NCBI GenBank assembly: GCA_002331485.1
Contig: DCYS01000032.1
Location: forward strand, 62,728-126,727
DNA length: 64,000 nt
From: Flavobacteriales bacterium UBA2104
GTDB taxonomy: Bacteria; Bacteroidota; Bacteroidia; Flavobacteriales_D; Crocinitomicaceae
Direction of reading: 5' to 3'
A program made the translations under genes and the position numbers. This document shows positions 17,239 through 26,197 of this stretch, piece by piece (the first letter of the stretch is position 1; every line of letters starts with the position of its first letter). The notes beneath the pieces were generated by a model, which made no database searches, had not been told where the DNA came from, and worked only from the letters and a program-made list of their open reading frames with translations.

Positions 17239-17958
17239 ATGCATATGAGACTAATAACCATATTTTTTCTGTGTACAACCTATATTTCTTTAGGTCAGAC
17301 AATGTCCGGAGAACCTATTGAAGAAGGAAATATTTCTGAATGGAAAACATCATCCATTGAAGATTATGAAGGAAGTTATTCATTTGGTTTCTCTGAAGCA
17401 GAATCTCAGCTTTTATTGACAATAGATGGTGACATTATTTGTGCTCAATTAAGAGCTTATGAATGGAGACAAGTCAATGGCGAAGAGTCAGTTGGGTGGT
17501 ACCCTAAATACACAAATTTCACAGGAGTGAGAATCGAAGGAAACAACTTCTATTCAGATCAAAGCAATGGAAAGTTTGTTACATATGGAAAAACGAAATG
17601 TTTAAAACTATTCGATCCGATAATTCAAATGGGTGAAGAAGGAGATTACGAATTGGGGGCTAAGAACGATTCTGAACTGAATGATATATACTCAGGAAAA
17701 TATCCAGCTACATCATATAAATTGATCGGTCGTAAAAAACTTGAATCTATGACATCAAAAGAACTTCAGATCATGAGGAATGAGATCTTCGCTCGCTATG
17801 GACACATATTTAGATCTGGTGGTAAGATGGACGCTTACTTCCAAGAACAAAGTTGGTATAAAGGTTTTAGAAAGGACGTAACTAATGACTTGACAGATAT
17901 TGAGAGAAAAAACATTTCTGCCATACGCGAGATCGAGAAACAAAAACGATCGAATTGA
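17239..17958 (+). CDS. exported YARHG-domain protein
   Basis: 239 residues. The signal peptide is MHMRLITIFFLCTTYISLGQ (ATG at 17239; a second ATG two codons later is also possible). The last ~75 residues are a YARHG domain: LQIMRNEIFARYGHIFRSGG, then AYFQEQSWYKGF, then LTDIERKNISAIREIE. This extracellular domain is found in many bacterial exported proteins, its role is unknown, and it is thought to bind peptidoglycan or another envelope ligand only by conjecture. The N-terminal part (residues 30-150) looks beta-rich and is not recognised. Single gene, divergent from the frameshifted gene. Confidence 0.8.
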   Translation: MHMRLITIFFLCTTYISLGQTMSGEPIEEGNISEWKTSSIEDYEGSYSFGFSEAESQLLLTIDGDIICAQLRAYEWRQVNGEESVGWYPKYTNFTGVRIEGNNFYSDQSNGKFVTYGKTKCLKLFDPIIQMGEEGDYELGAKNDSELNDIYSGKYPATSYKLIGRKKLESMTSKELQIMRNEIFARYGHIFRSGGKMDAYFQEQSWYKGFRKDVTNDLTDIERKNISAIREIEKQKRSN

Positions 17959-18053
17959 GACTAAAATTTAATTTTTAGTTAGATTTTAAGTACTTCTAAA
18001 TGACATGAATAAATTTATTCTGATTGACTAGTCTTGCATAGGTCATAACTCAC

Positions 18054-18061
18054 TATATTTG
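18054..18061 (+). promoter_or_regulatory. candidate promoter (-7 box) for the 18084 gene
   Basis: TATATTTG, a full match to TAnnTTTG, 22 bases before the start codon; a TTG at 18034-18036 sits 17 bases upstream of it and can serve as the -33 element. Confidence 0.5.
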
Positions 18062-18083
18062 AAAGTAGTATAATTCATTCTTC

Positions 18084-18962
18084 ATGTTAAAATATCTACT
18101 ACTGTTTATATCACTTATTTCTTTTTTTGGGATAAGTCAGTCAGATAGCTTAAAAAAGACAAATCCGATCAATGAGGATGCTTATCTTCATCCTATTGAT
18201 TGTATAACACCGTATACATTGGAAAAAGGAGAATGGATATATGCACAGTCCATACAAACATTGCCATTTCCTAGCTGGGCTTTTTATGGAATCACAGATA
18301 AACTCACCACTCAGATCGATCTTTTACCTTGGATTTATGGTTCTTTTTCCGAATTGAAAAAACCGATACCAAGTTTAAACTTGCGTTATAGATTTAACGA
18401 ACAAAAAAGAGCTATACCCACCATTGGATTAGAAGCGATGTTCGTTCACTTTTGGGATACGCTTGAACGATTTAATACTCCAACACTAACCGTTCAAGAG
18501 AATGGATCATACTTTCACTTAAAACCATCTGTAAGTTATAAAATAAAGAACGTATTATATCTCAATTTATCCGCTGGCATTGACTACATAGGTGAATTGA
18601 TACTTGAGAATAAAGACACTACAAACCTTATTTCTAAATCCTTTACAAAAAGCTGGAATCCTAATTTCTCTTTGGGAGTGGATTATAGGCCTTCGAAATG
18701 GATTAGCTATCACATCGGATACACATATGGTTCAACACTTACATTTCTTGAAAATGTACCTAGAAAACATCAGGTAACCTATGGTTTTAGGATTGCACCA
18801 TTCTATAAGAATCGATTTGGGATCCTTAGATGTATGCGAATAGAGTTACTATCAATCAACGGATTTTTTCCTGATATACAAGCTCAACAGATATTTCCTA
18901 TTCCAATATTTCCTTATTTCTATTGGCAATGGAACCGAAAAGATAAAAAACATCGAAAGTAA
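18084..18962 (+). CDS. putative outer-membrane protein of unknown function
   Basis: 292 residues with a signal peptide (MLKYLLLFISLISFFGISQS). The mature part alternates polar and hydrophobic residues with many aromatics (SFSELKKPIPSLNLRYRF, SLGVDYRPSKWISYHIGYTY), as expected of a beta-barrel or a surface beta protein, and ends with a basic tail (QWNRKDKKHRK), which is atypical for a barrel that needs a terminal aromatic residue. No family recognised. It has its own good promoter and converges on the FMN reductase gene, from which it is separated by 9 bases. Confidence 0.7.
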   Translation: MLKYLLLFISLISFFGISQSDSLKKTNPINEDAYLHPIDCITPYTLEKGEWIYAQSIQTLPFPSWAFYGITDKLTTQIDLLPWIYGSFSELKKPIPSLNLRYRFNEQKRAIPTIGLEAMFVHFWDTLERFNTPTLTVQENGSYFHLKPSVSYKIKNVLYLNLSAGIDYIGELILENKDTTNLISKSFTKSWNPNFSLGVDYRPSKWISYHIGYTYGSTLTFLENVPRKHQVTYGFRIAPFYKNRFGILRCMRIELLSINGFFPDIQAQQIFPIPIFPYFYWQWNRKDKKHRK

Positions 18963-18971
18963 CGTAAAAGA

Positions 18972-19493
18972 TTAAACGAGTAATTCTAGACCCGATCTAA
19001 GAAGTTCTGTAATTGATGAATTCAATGAGATTTGGTAGTCTTCGAACTCTACATCAGTTTTATACAGCTCTAACTGACTAACAACCCTGGAATCCAGTGT
19101 TTTCAGCGACTCTATTATTGATCTCATGGCATATTTACCTCTTGGTTCAGCCGGCGTAAATGTAATGGGTAGCACAGGTTTTTCGGCAAACTCACCAGAA
19201 GCAGTGCACCATTCTAGGGCATTCTTTAGTATTGCTGGAAGATTATGAGTGTACTCGGGAGTGATAATAACGATCGCATCGGCCTCTTCGACTTGTGATT
19301 TAAACTCACTAATGAGTGGATCTAATTCTCCGTCAAGATCCTCTGGCCTGAACATTGGAAAATCTCTTAAACTATTTGTAATTATCCAATCGAACTCTGA
19401 ATCGAATTCATCGGAAAGTGTACGAAGTAATTCTAAATTGCTGCTTTTAAGAGAAGCCGACCCACAAATTCCTAAAATCTTCTTTTTCGTCAT
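18972..19493 (-). CDS. NADPH-dependent FMN reductase-like flavoprotein
   Basis: 173 residues of the NADPH-dependent FMN reductase / azoreductase (flavodoxin-fold) family. The phosphate-binding start of the fold is KKKILGICGSASLKSSNLEL (residues 3-22), and the flavin-contacting middle is ITPEYTHNLPAILKNALEW (about 79-97). The enzyme class uses NAD(P)H to reduce FMN, quinones or related acceptors in the cytoplasm; the true substrate is unknown. I chose ATG at 19493, because a longer TTG start at 19520 would place the first codons inside the terminator hairpin of the upstream aconitase gene. Confidence 0.85.
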   Translation of the reverse strand: MTKKKILGICGSASLKSSNLELLRTLSDEFDSEFDWIITNSLRDFPMFRPEDLDGELDPLISEFKSQVEEADAIVIITPEYTHNLPAILKNALEWCTASGEFAEKPVLPITFTPAEPRGKYAMRSIIESLKTLDSRVVSQLELYKTDVEFEDYQISLNSSITELLRSGLELLV

Positions 19494-19504
19494 GATACCA
19501 ATAT

Positions 19505-19535
19505 AAAAAAGGCCACTCAAATGAGCAGCCTTTTC
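19505..19535 (-). terminator. rho-independent terminator after aconitase
   Basis: On the minus strand, AAAAGGC pairs with GCCTTTT and an inner CTCA with TGAG, separated by a TG/TG mismatch, and the hairpin runs into TTTTTT. It lies 19 bases past the aconitase stop and just before the FMN reductase start. Confidence 0.75.
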
Positions 19536-19553
19536 TAAAAAGTTTATATAAAA

Positions 19554-21827
19554 TTAAGATGCTTTTTCAGCTTCTTTTCTGATCAAGTTTAGAGCAGAAC
19601 CAGCCTTAAACCAATCGATCTGTGTTTGGTTATAAGTATGATTCAATTTGATCTCTTCTTTAGATCCATCAGCATGAACGATCTCAAGTGTTATTTGCTT
19701 GTCAGGAGCAAATTGATCCAGATCAAGGAAGTTGAACGTATCATCTTCTTTAATCTTGTCATAGTCACTCTCATTATCGAATGTCAAACCAAGCATTCCT
19801 TGTTTCTTCAAGTTTGTTTCATGAATACGCGCGAAAGATTTCACGATCACAGCACGAACACCTAGATGACGTGGCTCCATTGCCGCATGCTCTCGCGATG
19901 ATCCTTCTCCATAGTTGTGATCTCCAACTACGATTGTAGGTACATCTGCCGCTTTATAAGCTCTTGCAGTTGCAGGAACTTCTCCTTTTTCTCCTGTCAA
20001 TTGGTTTGTCACTTCATTTGTTGACTTTGTGAATGCGTTCACAGCACCGATCAAACAGTTATTTGAGATATTATCAAGGTGTCCTCTATAACGTAACCAT
20101 GGTCCAGCCATTGAAATATGGTCAGTTGTACATTTACCAAATGCTTTGATCAACAGCTTCATACCCGTGATGTTCTTCCCATCCCATGGCTCAAAAGGAG
20201 TTAATATTTGAAGACGATCAGAGTCTGGTTTCACGTTGATCTCAACATTTGAACCGTCAATTGCTGGCTCTTGGTAACCATTGTCCTCTACATCAAAGCC
20301 TTTTGGAGGCAGTTCAAGTCCAGTTGGTGGATCCAATTTTACTTCCTCTCCATTTTCATTTGTCAATGTATCTGTTAAAGGATTAAAATCAAGTCTACCA
20401 GATATAGCCATTGCAGCTACCATTTCTGGTGAAGTTACAAAGGCATGAGTATTTGGGTTACCATCTGCTCTCTTAGAAAAGTTTCTGTTGAATGAGTGAA
20501 TGATCGAGTTCTTCTCTTGCTTGTCAGCTCCTGCTCTATCCCATTGACCGATACATGGTCCACATGCATTGGTAAAGATAGTTGCATCGAGGTCTTCAAA
20601 CACTTTCAATAGACCGTCGCGTTCCGCAGTGTAACGTACCTGCTCAGATCCTGGATTGATACCAAATTCTGATTTTGTCTTTAAGTTCTTATCTAATGCT
20701 TGCTGAGCGATAGAAACGGCACGGGTAAGATCTTCATAAGAAGAGTTTGTACACGAACCAATCAATCCCCAATCCAATTTTAATGGCCAACCTCCTTCTT
20801 TTGCAGCATCTGCCAATTTATCAATCGGAGTTGCAAGGTCTGGAGTAAATGGTCCATTAACGTGTGGCATTAATTCATCCAGGTTGATCTCGATCACTTG
20901 ATCAAAATACTGCTCTGGGTTCTCGTATACCTCTTTATCTCCTGTAAGGTGCTCTGAAACTCCATCAGCCAATTCTACAACGTCTTCACGACCGGTAGCC
21001 TTAAGGTAACGACGCATAGAATCATCATAACCAAACGTTGAAGTTGTTGCACCGATCTCTGCTCCCATGTTACAAATCGTTCCTTTACCAGTTGCTGAAA
21101 TTGATTCAGCTCCTTCTCCAAAGTATTCAACGATACAACCAGTACCACCTTTTACAGTAAGGATACCAGCTACCTTCAAGATCACATCTTTAGGTGCTGT
21201 CCATCCATTCATTTTACCTGTAAGTTTAACACCAATCAATTTTGGGAATTTCAATTCCCAAGGCATTCCTGCCATTACATCAACTGCATCAGCTCCACCT
21301 ACACCGATCGCAACCATTCCTAATCCACCTGCATTTACAGTGTGTGAATCAGTTCCGATCATCATTCCACCTGGGAATGCATAATTTTCTAAAACTACCT
21401 GGTGAATAATACCAGCTCCTGGTTTCCAGAATCCGATACCATATTTATTACATACAGAACTTAGGAAGTTAAATACTTCGTTGTTCTTGTTTAAGCTTTC
21501 TTGTAGATCTTTATCAGCACCTAATTTCGCTTGAATAAGGTGATCAGCATGAGCTGTTGAAGGAACTGCAACTTTATCCTTTCCAGCTTGCATAAATTGT
21601 AATAAGGCCATTTGAGCTGTTGCATCTTGCATTGCTACACGGTCTGGTGCAAAGTTCACATAAGACTTCCCTCTTTCGAAAGTTTCTTCTGCTGCTCCAT
21701 CCCAAAGGTGAGTATACAAGATTTTTTCTGATAGCGTCAACGGCTTGTTGACTGCTTTTCTAGCTGCAGCGATACGTTCCGGATAACGGTCGTAGACTGC
21801 TCTTATCATATCAATATCAAAGGCCAT
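19554..21827 (-). CDS. acn: aconitate hydratase (mitochondrial-type)
   Basis: 757-residue [4Fe-4S] aconitase that interconverts citrate and isocitrate in the citric-acid cycle. The three cluster cysteines are visible: Cys359 in GSCTNSSYE, and Cys422 and Cys425 in NACGPCIGQW. The swivel domain carries GDHNYGEGSSREHAAMEPR with the substrate-binding Ser-Ser-Arg. Length and sequence resemble the mitochondrial/Bacteroidetes type (~755 residues) rather than AcnA (~890) or AcnB (~860) of enterobacteria. It is a single transcription unit: a TATCTTCG box lies 37 bases upstream and a strong terminator follows. Confidence 0.96.
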   Translation of the reverse strand: MAFDIDMIRAVYDRYPERIAAARKAVNKPLTLSEKILYTHLWDGAAEETFERGKSYVNFAPDRVAMQDATAQMALLQFMQAGKDKVAVPSTAHADHLIQAKLGADKDLQESLNKNNEVFNFLSSVCNKYGIGFWKPGAGIIHQVVLENYAFPGGMMIGTDSHTVNAGGLGMVAIGVGGADAVDVMAGMPWELKFPKLIGVKLTGKMNGWTAPKDVILKVAGILTVKGGTGCIVEYFGEGAESISATGKGTICNMGAEIGATTSTFGYDDSMRRYLKATGREDVVELADGVSEHLTGDKEVYENPEQYFDQVIEINLDELMPHVNGPFTPDLATPIDKLADAAKEGGWPLKLDWGLIGSCTNSSYEDLTRAVSIAQQALDKNLKTKSEFGINPGSEQVRYTAERDGLLKVFEDLDATIFTNACGPCIGQWDRAGADKQEKNSIIHSFNRNFSKRADGNPNTHAFVTSPEMVAAMAISGRLDFNPLTDTLTNENGEEVKLDPPTGLELPPKGFDVEDNGYQEPAIDGSNVEINVKPDSDRLQILTPFEPWDGKNITGMKLLIKAFGKCTTDHISMAGPWLRYRGHLDNISNNCLIGAVNAFTKSTNEVTNQLTGEKGEVPATARAYKAADVPTIVVGDHNYGEGSSREHAAMEPRHLGVRAVIVKSFARIHETNLKKQGMLGLTFDNESDYDKIKEDDTFNFLDLDQFAPDKQITLEIVHADGSKEEIKLNHTYNQTQIDWFKAGSALNLIRKEAEKAS

Positions 21828-21863
21828 AATAACTGTAATTATTTGTTTTTTTTCTAATCATGG

Positions 21864-21871
21864 CGAAGATA
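21864..21871 (-). promoter_or_regulatory. candidate -7 box for aconitase
   Basis: Minus strand TATCTTCG, one change from TAnnTTTG (a variant seen before several genes in this window), 36 bases before the start codon. Confidence 0.4.
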
Positions 21872-21943
21872 ACAATTGAAAAAGACAAATAAAAGCAAAA
21901 CCGCTTCAAATACAGTACATGCCTAAGCTAGAAGATTTACCCC

Positions 21944-22687
21944 TTATTTTTTCGAAGCATTTTTCACATAAATATGCTTCGAACGACTGTTAGGGGCTTG
22001 ACGCTCTTCTATTGTAAATGAGCCAATTGAGTCGATCAAAGGTGTCAATTTATAGAAACCAAAGTTTCGGGGATCGAAATTCGGTTGTTTTTTATTGATC
22101 AAAGAACCGACATCTCCTAGAAATGCCCAACCGTCGTCATCTGCGCAGTCATAGATCGACTGACGAATTAATTTCACAACTTTCGGAGTAACTTTCTGTA
22201 CAGCTTTTTTCTGTTGTTTCTTGTTCTTGGTTTTCTTGGTGTCTTCTTCCTCTTCATGAAGAATTTCAAGGTAGATGAATTTATCGCAAGCAACAATAAA
22301 GGGCTCAGGTGTTTTTTGTTCTCCTATTCCGAAAACGCGTTGACCTGATTCTCTCAATCGCGTTGCCAATCGGGTAAAATCTGAATCTGAAGAAACTAAA
22401 CAAAATCCATCTGTATTTCCAGCATACAGTATATCCATTGCATCAATGATCATGGCAGAATCAGTCGCATTCTTTCCTTGAGTGTAGCCATATTGTTGAA
22501 TAGGCTGAATCGCGTGATCCAGCAGTATATTCTTCCATTTTGAAAGGTGAGGTTTTGTCCAATCACCATATATTCTTTTGATCGATGGAACACCATACTT
22601 GGCGATCTCTTCCATCATCTCTTTAATGTATTTACTAGGTATATTGTCACCGTCAATTAAAACGGCGAGATTTAAATCTTTATTCAT
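21944..22687 (-). CDS. NYN-domain (LabA/PIN-like) protein with C-terminal OST-HTH/LOTUS domain
   Basis: 247 residues. The N-terminal NYN nuclease-like domain shows the conserved acidic positions: AVLIDGDN (Asp12, Asp14), NATDSAMIIDAMDILY (about 84-99) and SSDSDFTRLATRLRE (about 106-121). A lysine-rich linker (KKTKNKKQQKKAVQK) leads to a C-terminal winged-helix OST-HTH domain (about 170-243: VKLIRQSIYDCADDDGWAFL, then DPRNFGFYKLTPLI), which binds RNA in characterised proteins. Such two-domain proteins are thought to be RNA-binding nucleases. It is the last gene of a four-gene minus-strand set, 33 bases after the MORN-type gene. Confidence 0.88.
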   Translation of the reverse strand: MNKDLNLAVLIDGDNIPSKYIKEMMEEIAKYGVPSIKRIYGDWTKPHLSKWKNILLDHAIQPIQQYGYTQGKNATDSAMIIDAMDILYAGNTDGFCLVSSDSDFTRLATRLRESGQRVFGIGEQKTPEPFIVACDKFIYLEILHEEEEDTKKTKNKKQQKKAVQKVTPKVVKLIRQSIYDCADDDGWAFLGDVGSLINKKQPNFDPRNFGFYKLTPLIDSIGSFTIEERQAPNSRSKHIYVKNASKK

Positions 22688-22720
22688 TGTTATTTCTTTA
22701 GTAATTAGGGTGAGATGGAT

Positions 22721-23812
22721 CTATTTTTTCCAAAATTGCCACCATTTCTTTTTCTTCTTCGTGGTCACTTCGTCGTCCTCGTTCTTCTCCACTGGTCCAT
22801 CCTCATCAACGGTTCTGATCTCATTACCATATTTATCGTAAACATGTTCTTCCTGAAGCTCATCTCTTTTGTAGATCGCCTCGCGTTTTATTTTATCATC
22901 TGGATATCGTTCCATAAACTCACCATGTTTCATGCCTTTTTTATAGGTTTCCATGGTTTGGATATGACCTTGAATGTAAAATGATTTAAAAACGCCATTA
23001 CGAACACCTTCATCCCAGTTTTCTATCTTCAGTAAACTTCCATCATTGTAATAATACTTCCATTCTCCGTCTTTCTCTCCCTCTTTATAATTTAATTCTT
23101 GCAGAAGGTTTCCTTCAGTATCATACTTTAAGAAAGGTCCGTGTAAAATTCCATTCTCATAATTCACTTCTTTCTTGATCTTGGATCCTGGGTAATACTC
23201 TTTACGAGTACCATTTAAAAGCCCCTCTTGATAAGGTTCTATCTTCACTGTATCATTCTCATACGCTCCGTAAACGATCTTTTTCTCTTCCCCATTGATC
23301 TCAACTTTCATCGTATTCGTCCCAACTCTTTTCTGTCTGTAATAGATGGATTGACCATGTTTTTCACCATTGAAATAATTGATCTTCCAGGCTACTAATC
23401 CGCTTGTATCGTTATAGTATGTCCATTCACCGTTTTCTTTTCCTTCTATATGATTTCGCACTACTTGCGGACAACCTGATTGATAGTATGTTGTATCAAT
23501 ACCATCTACCCTACCATTTACAAAATGCACGACACGTTGTCTTAATCCATTCATATGACACGTTTCACAATCACCGCTGTATGGATTTCCTGTTTGTCTG
23601 GTGCGCACAATATTCGATCCAGGGTCTTGAGATAGTTTCTCGTTACAATCTACAATTGCATCTCTTTCGTCACATTGCCATTCAACATACCTTTTCCCTA
23701 GACGGTCCACAGATTTCTGAAAGCACGGCCCTCGATTGTTTCGGGCATTACTGATCTGGCCAATTGAGCTTACTGAAAAGCACAACACCATTAATACTAA
23801 GAAAGATCTCAT
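22721..23812 (-). CDS. exported MORN-variant (YwqK-like) repeat protein
   Basis: 363 residues with a signal peptide (MRSFLVLMVLCFSVSSIGQ). From about residue 75 to 325 runs a series of ~22-residue units of the form YxxGxxxG-Wxxxx--G, e.g. GEWTYYNDTSGL, HGPFLKYDTEGNLLQELNYK, DGEWKYYYNDGSL: the MORN-variant repeats annotated as YwqK-type. Databases often label such proteins as antitoxins; there is no toxin partner here, so I do not use that name. The N-terminal part contains several Cys and a CETCH at about residue 79-83. The C-terminal end is lysine-rich (TTKKKKKWWQFWKK). It starts 4 bases after the thioesterase gene. Confidence 0.82.
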   Translation of the reverse strand: MRSFLVLMVLCFSVSSIGQISNARNNRGPCFQKSVDRLGKRYVEWQCDERDAIVDCNEKLSQDPGSNIVRTRQTGNPYSGDCETCHMNGLRQRVVHFVNGRVDGIDTTYYQSGCPQVVRNHIEGKENGEWTYYNDTSGLVAWKINYFNGEKHGQSIYYRQKRVGTNTMKVEINGEEKKIVYGAYENDTVKIEPYQEGLLNGTRKEYYPGSKIKKEVNYENGILHGPFLKYDTEGNLLQELNYKEGEKDGEWKYYYNDGSLLKIENWDEGVRNGVFKSFYIQGHIQTMETYKKGMKHGEFMERYPDDKIKREAIYKRDELQEEHVYDKYGNEIRTVDEDGPVEKNEDDEVTTKKKKKWWQFWKK

Positions 23813-23816
23813 TTTA

Positions 23817-24212
23817 TTACTTTTCCAATTTCTGGAATGCCTCTCTCATCGCTGGATATACCTCAACTGTTTGTTGAGTTGTAAAATCGAAACAAACTAA
23901 TTTCGAACTTCCAGTACATCTGAGTTCATCCCCTACATACAATTCATAACCGAAAGTAACACTTTTGTTACCCAGTTCTTTTAAATGTAATGTAATTTTT
24001 GGAATATCGTGAAGTAAAACAGGTTTTAGGTAGGTAACTTCGTTTTTGACAAGCAATATACCATCTTTCTTGTAGTCCCAATCAGCTCCGATCAACTGCT
24101 CAAAATAATGCATTCGAGCTTGTTCAAAATAACTTAAGTATACTGCGTTGTTTACATGTCCCATCAAGTCACAATCTCTAAATCGAACTTGAATTTTTGC
24201 GGGTTCTATCAT
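23817..24212 (-). CDS. acyl-CoA thioesterase, 4HBT (YbgC/FadM-like)
   Basis: 131-residue hotdog-fold thioesterase. The family's catalytic segment is present near the N-terminus: VRFRDCDLMGHVNNAVYLSY, with the Asp at position 16 followed by GHVNN. Enzymes of this type hydrolyse acyl-CoA or 4-hydroxybenzoyl-CoA-like thioesters; the acyl group is not predictable. It overlaps the upstream dehydratase gene by four bases (ATGA) and sits 4 bases before the MORN-type gene, so it is expressed from the same operon. Confidence 0.88.
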   Translation of the reverse strand: MIEPAKIQVRFRDCDLMGHVNNAVYLSYFEQARMHYFEQLIGADWDYKKDGILLVKNEVTYLKPVLLHDIPKITLHLKELGNKSVTFGYELYVGDELRCTGSSKLVCFDFTTQQTVEVYPAMREAFQKLEK

Positions 24213-26119
24213 TTTTTATCCAATTTTGAGTACACTGAATTATTGCTTATAAATTCAGGCACGATACATTTCATTTGTTTTACGATCTCCTCGTTATTTT
24301 GTCCGTCGAACATTTCGATCAGACAATCGATTTGAGAGAGAACCTCAGGTTCTGCACTTCTGTTCTTTGCAATCATGATCTGAGGATGATGTGTTTTACC
24401 TGTATTCTCTTCGTTGGCTAACAACTCCTCGTACAATTTCTCTCCTGGTCGTAATCCAGTGATCTTTATTTCAATATCCTTGTCCAGCTTTAAACCTGAG
24501 AGTCGGATCATTTTCTTTGCAAGATCTATGATCTTTACAGATTCTCCCATGTCAAATACGAAAATCTCTCCTCCATTCCCCATAACACCTGCTTCAAGCA
24601 CAAGTTGACACGCTTCAGGGATAGTCATGAAATAGCGAGTTACGTTCTCATCTGTAACAGTCAGCGGTCCTCCTTGTTCTATTTGTTTCTTAAATAACGG
24701 AATTACCGAACCGTTAGACCCCAGTACATTTCCAAAACGAGTCGTAACGAATTGGGTTTTAGAATTTGCATCCTTTGCTTGAGCATACATTTCAGCTATT
24801 CGTTTGGACGCACCCATAACATTTGTTGGATTAACTGCTTTATCCGTTGAGATCATCACAAATTTATCCACTTTGAATTCATCAGCTAAGTCCACCATAT
24901 TCTTTGTACCTGCAATATTCGTTGAGATCGCTTCAGAAGGGTTATCTTCCATTAAAGGCACATGCTTATATGCTGCAGCATGAAAAACTACCTCTGGTTT
25001 CATTACTTCAAAAAGTCTTTTCATACGATGATAATATTGGATATCTCCAACAACCACTTCAAAAAGACCTTTAAATCCTTTTGCAATCAATTCATTTTGA
25101 AAATCATAAATAGGCGATTCCGCTTGATCAAGTAAAACAACTTTTTTGGGTCCGTATTCTACGATCTGTCGAACTAAACCAGAACCGATGGATCCAGCAG
25201 CTCCAGTAACAAGGATTACTCTATCTTTTAACTGATGATTTATCTTTTGATTATCAAGATCGATCGGTGCTCTTCCTAGAAGATCATCTATATTTACTTT
25301 TCTGATCTGCTTTGAACTGAATTCACCATTGATCCATTTCTTAAAGTTGGGAACACGCTGAACAGTTACATCATAGTGAAGACATATATCAATGATTCTT
25401 GAAGTCTTCGAACGATCTGGATTCTGAATGGCAAGAACCATCTCGTCGACATTAAACCGCTCTATAAGTTTTTTGATCTGAGAAGTATGAAAGATCCGAA
25501 CTCCTTCCAATCTGTTCCCACTTAATCGCTCACTATCATCAATAAACCCAACGACCTTTGCTTGTAGTTGAGGATCTTTCTCAATTGTTCTCTTTGTGAT
25601 CAAACCAGATACTCCAGCACCATAAACAAGAACATTGTGAACATCCTTTTTAGTCGGCTTATTGATCTCATAGTAATACACTTTGATCGAAAACCTAAAT
25701 CCTATTAAGAGAATTAGAGAAGCTAAGAAATCAACTATGAGAACAGAAGTTGGAATCAAGAAGTTCAATTGAAAATAATAATGCCTTATCAATCCGACCA
25801 GAAGAATGATCATTGAAGACGTGAAAACAGCAAAAAATATTCTTTTAATATCCTCCAGCGAGGTATATCTGATCAAACCTTTGTGTATCTTAAACAAGAA
25901 GAATACAACAGCTTTAATACCAATAATATAAATGATCACGTCATCGAGATAGTCCATTTCTCGACTTACAGTAGCTTCATCATTGTATATATCAAATCTG
26001 ACAAAATAAGCCGTAGCAAGTGCAAACAAAGACACAACAAGATCCAATAGGATAATTATCCATCTGGGTGTTCTTGTTATTGGAAGCTTAATAAAACTCT
26101 TCTTTAACGTGTCGTTCAT
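24209..26119 (-). CDS. membrane-bound nucleotide-sugar 4,6-dehydratase (PglF/CapD/WbpM-like)
   Basis: 636 residues: four N-terminal membrane helices (to about 160), a Rossmann-like CoA-binding-type domain (about 160-280, VYGAGVSGLITKR), then an SDR domain starting VILVTGAAGSIGSGLVRQI. In the active site, STDKAVNPTNVMGASKR shows Met-x-x-x-Lys where short-form enzymes have Tyr-x-x-x-Lys, as in PglF-type UDP-GlcNAc 4,6-dehydratases. It makes a 4-keto-6-deoxy sugar nucleotide for capsule, O-antigen or glycoprotein glycans. First gene of a minus-strand operon. Sugar specificity cannot be decided from sequence. Confidence 0.9.
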   Translation of the reverse strand: MNDTLKKSFIKLPITRTPRWIIILLDLVVSLFALATAYFVRFDIYNDEATVSREMDYLDDVIIYIIGIKAVVFFLFKIHKGLIRYTSLEDIKRIFFAVFTSSMIILLVGLIRHYYFQLNFLIPTSVLIVDFLASLILLIGFRFSIKVYYYEINKPTKKDVHNVLVYGAGVSGLITKRTIEKDPQLQAKVVGFIDDSERLSGNRLEGVRIFHTSQIKKLIERFNVDEMVLAIQNPDRSKTSRIIDICLHYDVTVQRVPNFKKWINGEFSSKQIRKVNIDDLLGRAPIDLDNQKINHQLKDRVILVTGAAGSIGSGLVRQIVEYGPKKVVLLDQAESPIYDFQNELIAKGFKGLFEVVVGDIQYYHRMKRLFEVMKPEVVFHAAAYKHVPLMEDNPSEAISTNIAGTKNMVDLADEFKVDKFVMISTDKAVNPTNVMGASKRIAEMYAQAKDANSKTQFVTTRFGNVLGSNGSVIPLFKKQIEQGGPLTVTDENVTRYFMTIPEACQLVLEAGVMGNGGEIFVFDMGESVKIIDLAKKMIRLSGLKLDKDIEIKITGLRPGEKLYEELLANEENTGKTHHPQIMIAKNRSAEPEVLSQIDCLIEMFDGQNNEEIVKQMKCIVPEFISNNSVYSKLDKK

Positions 26120-26197
26120 AAATAATTGAATAGACTTACAATCTATTACGTAATATTGTCAAAAAGGTTGATAGAAAACGAGTTTAAACCAAATTAA

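Noticed and set aside
22721..23812. Antitoxin label for the YwqK-like protein
   Set aside because: The name comes from automatic annotation of MORN-variant proteins; the protein is exported and has no toxin partner.
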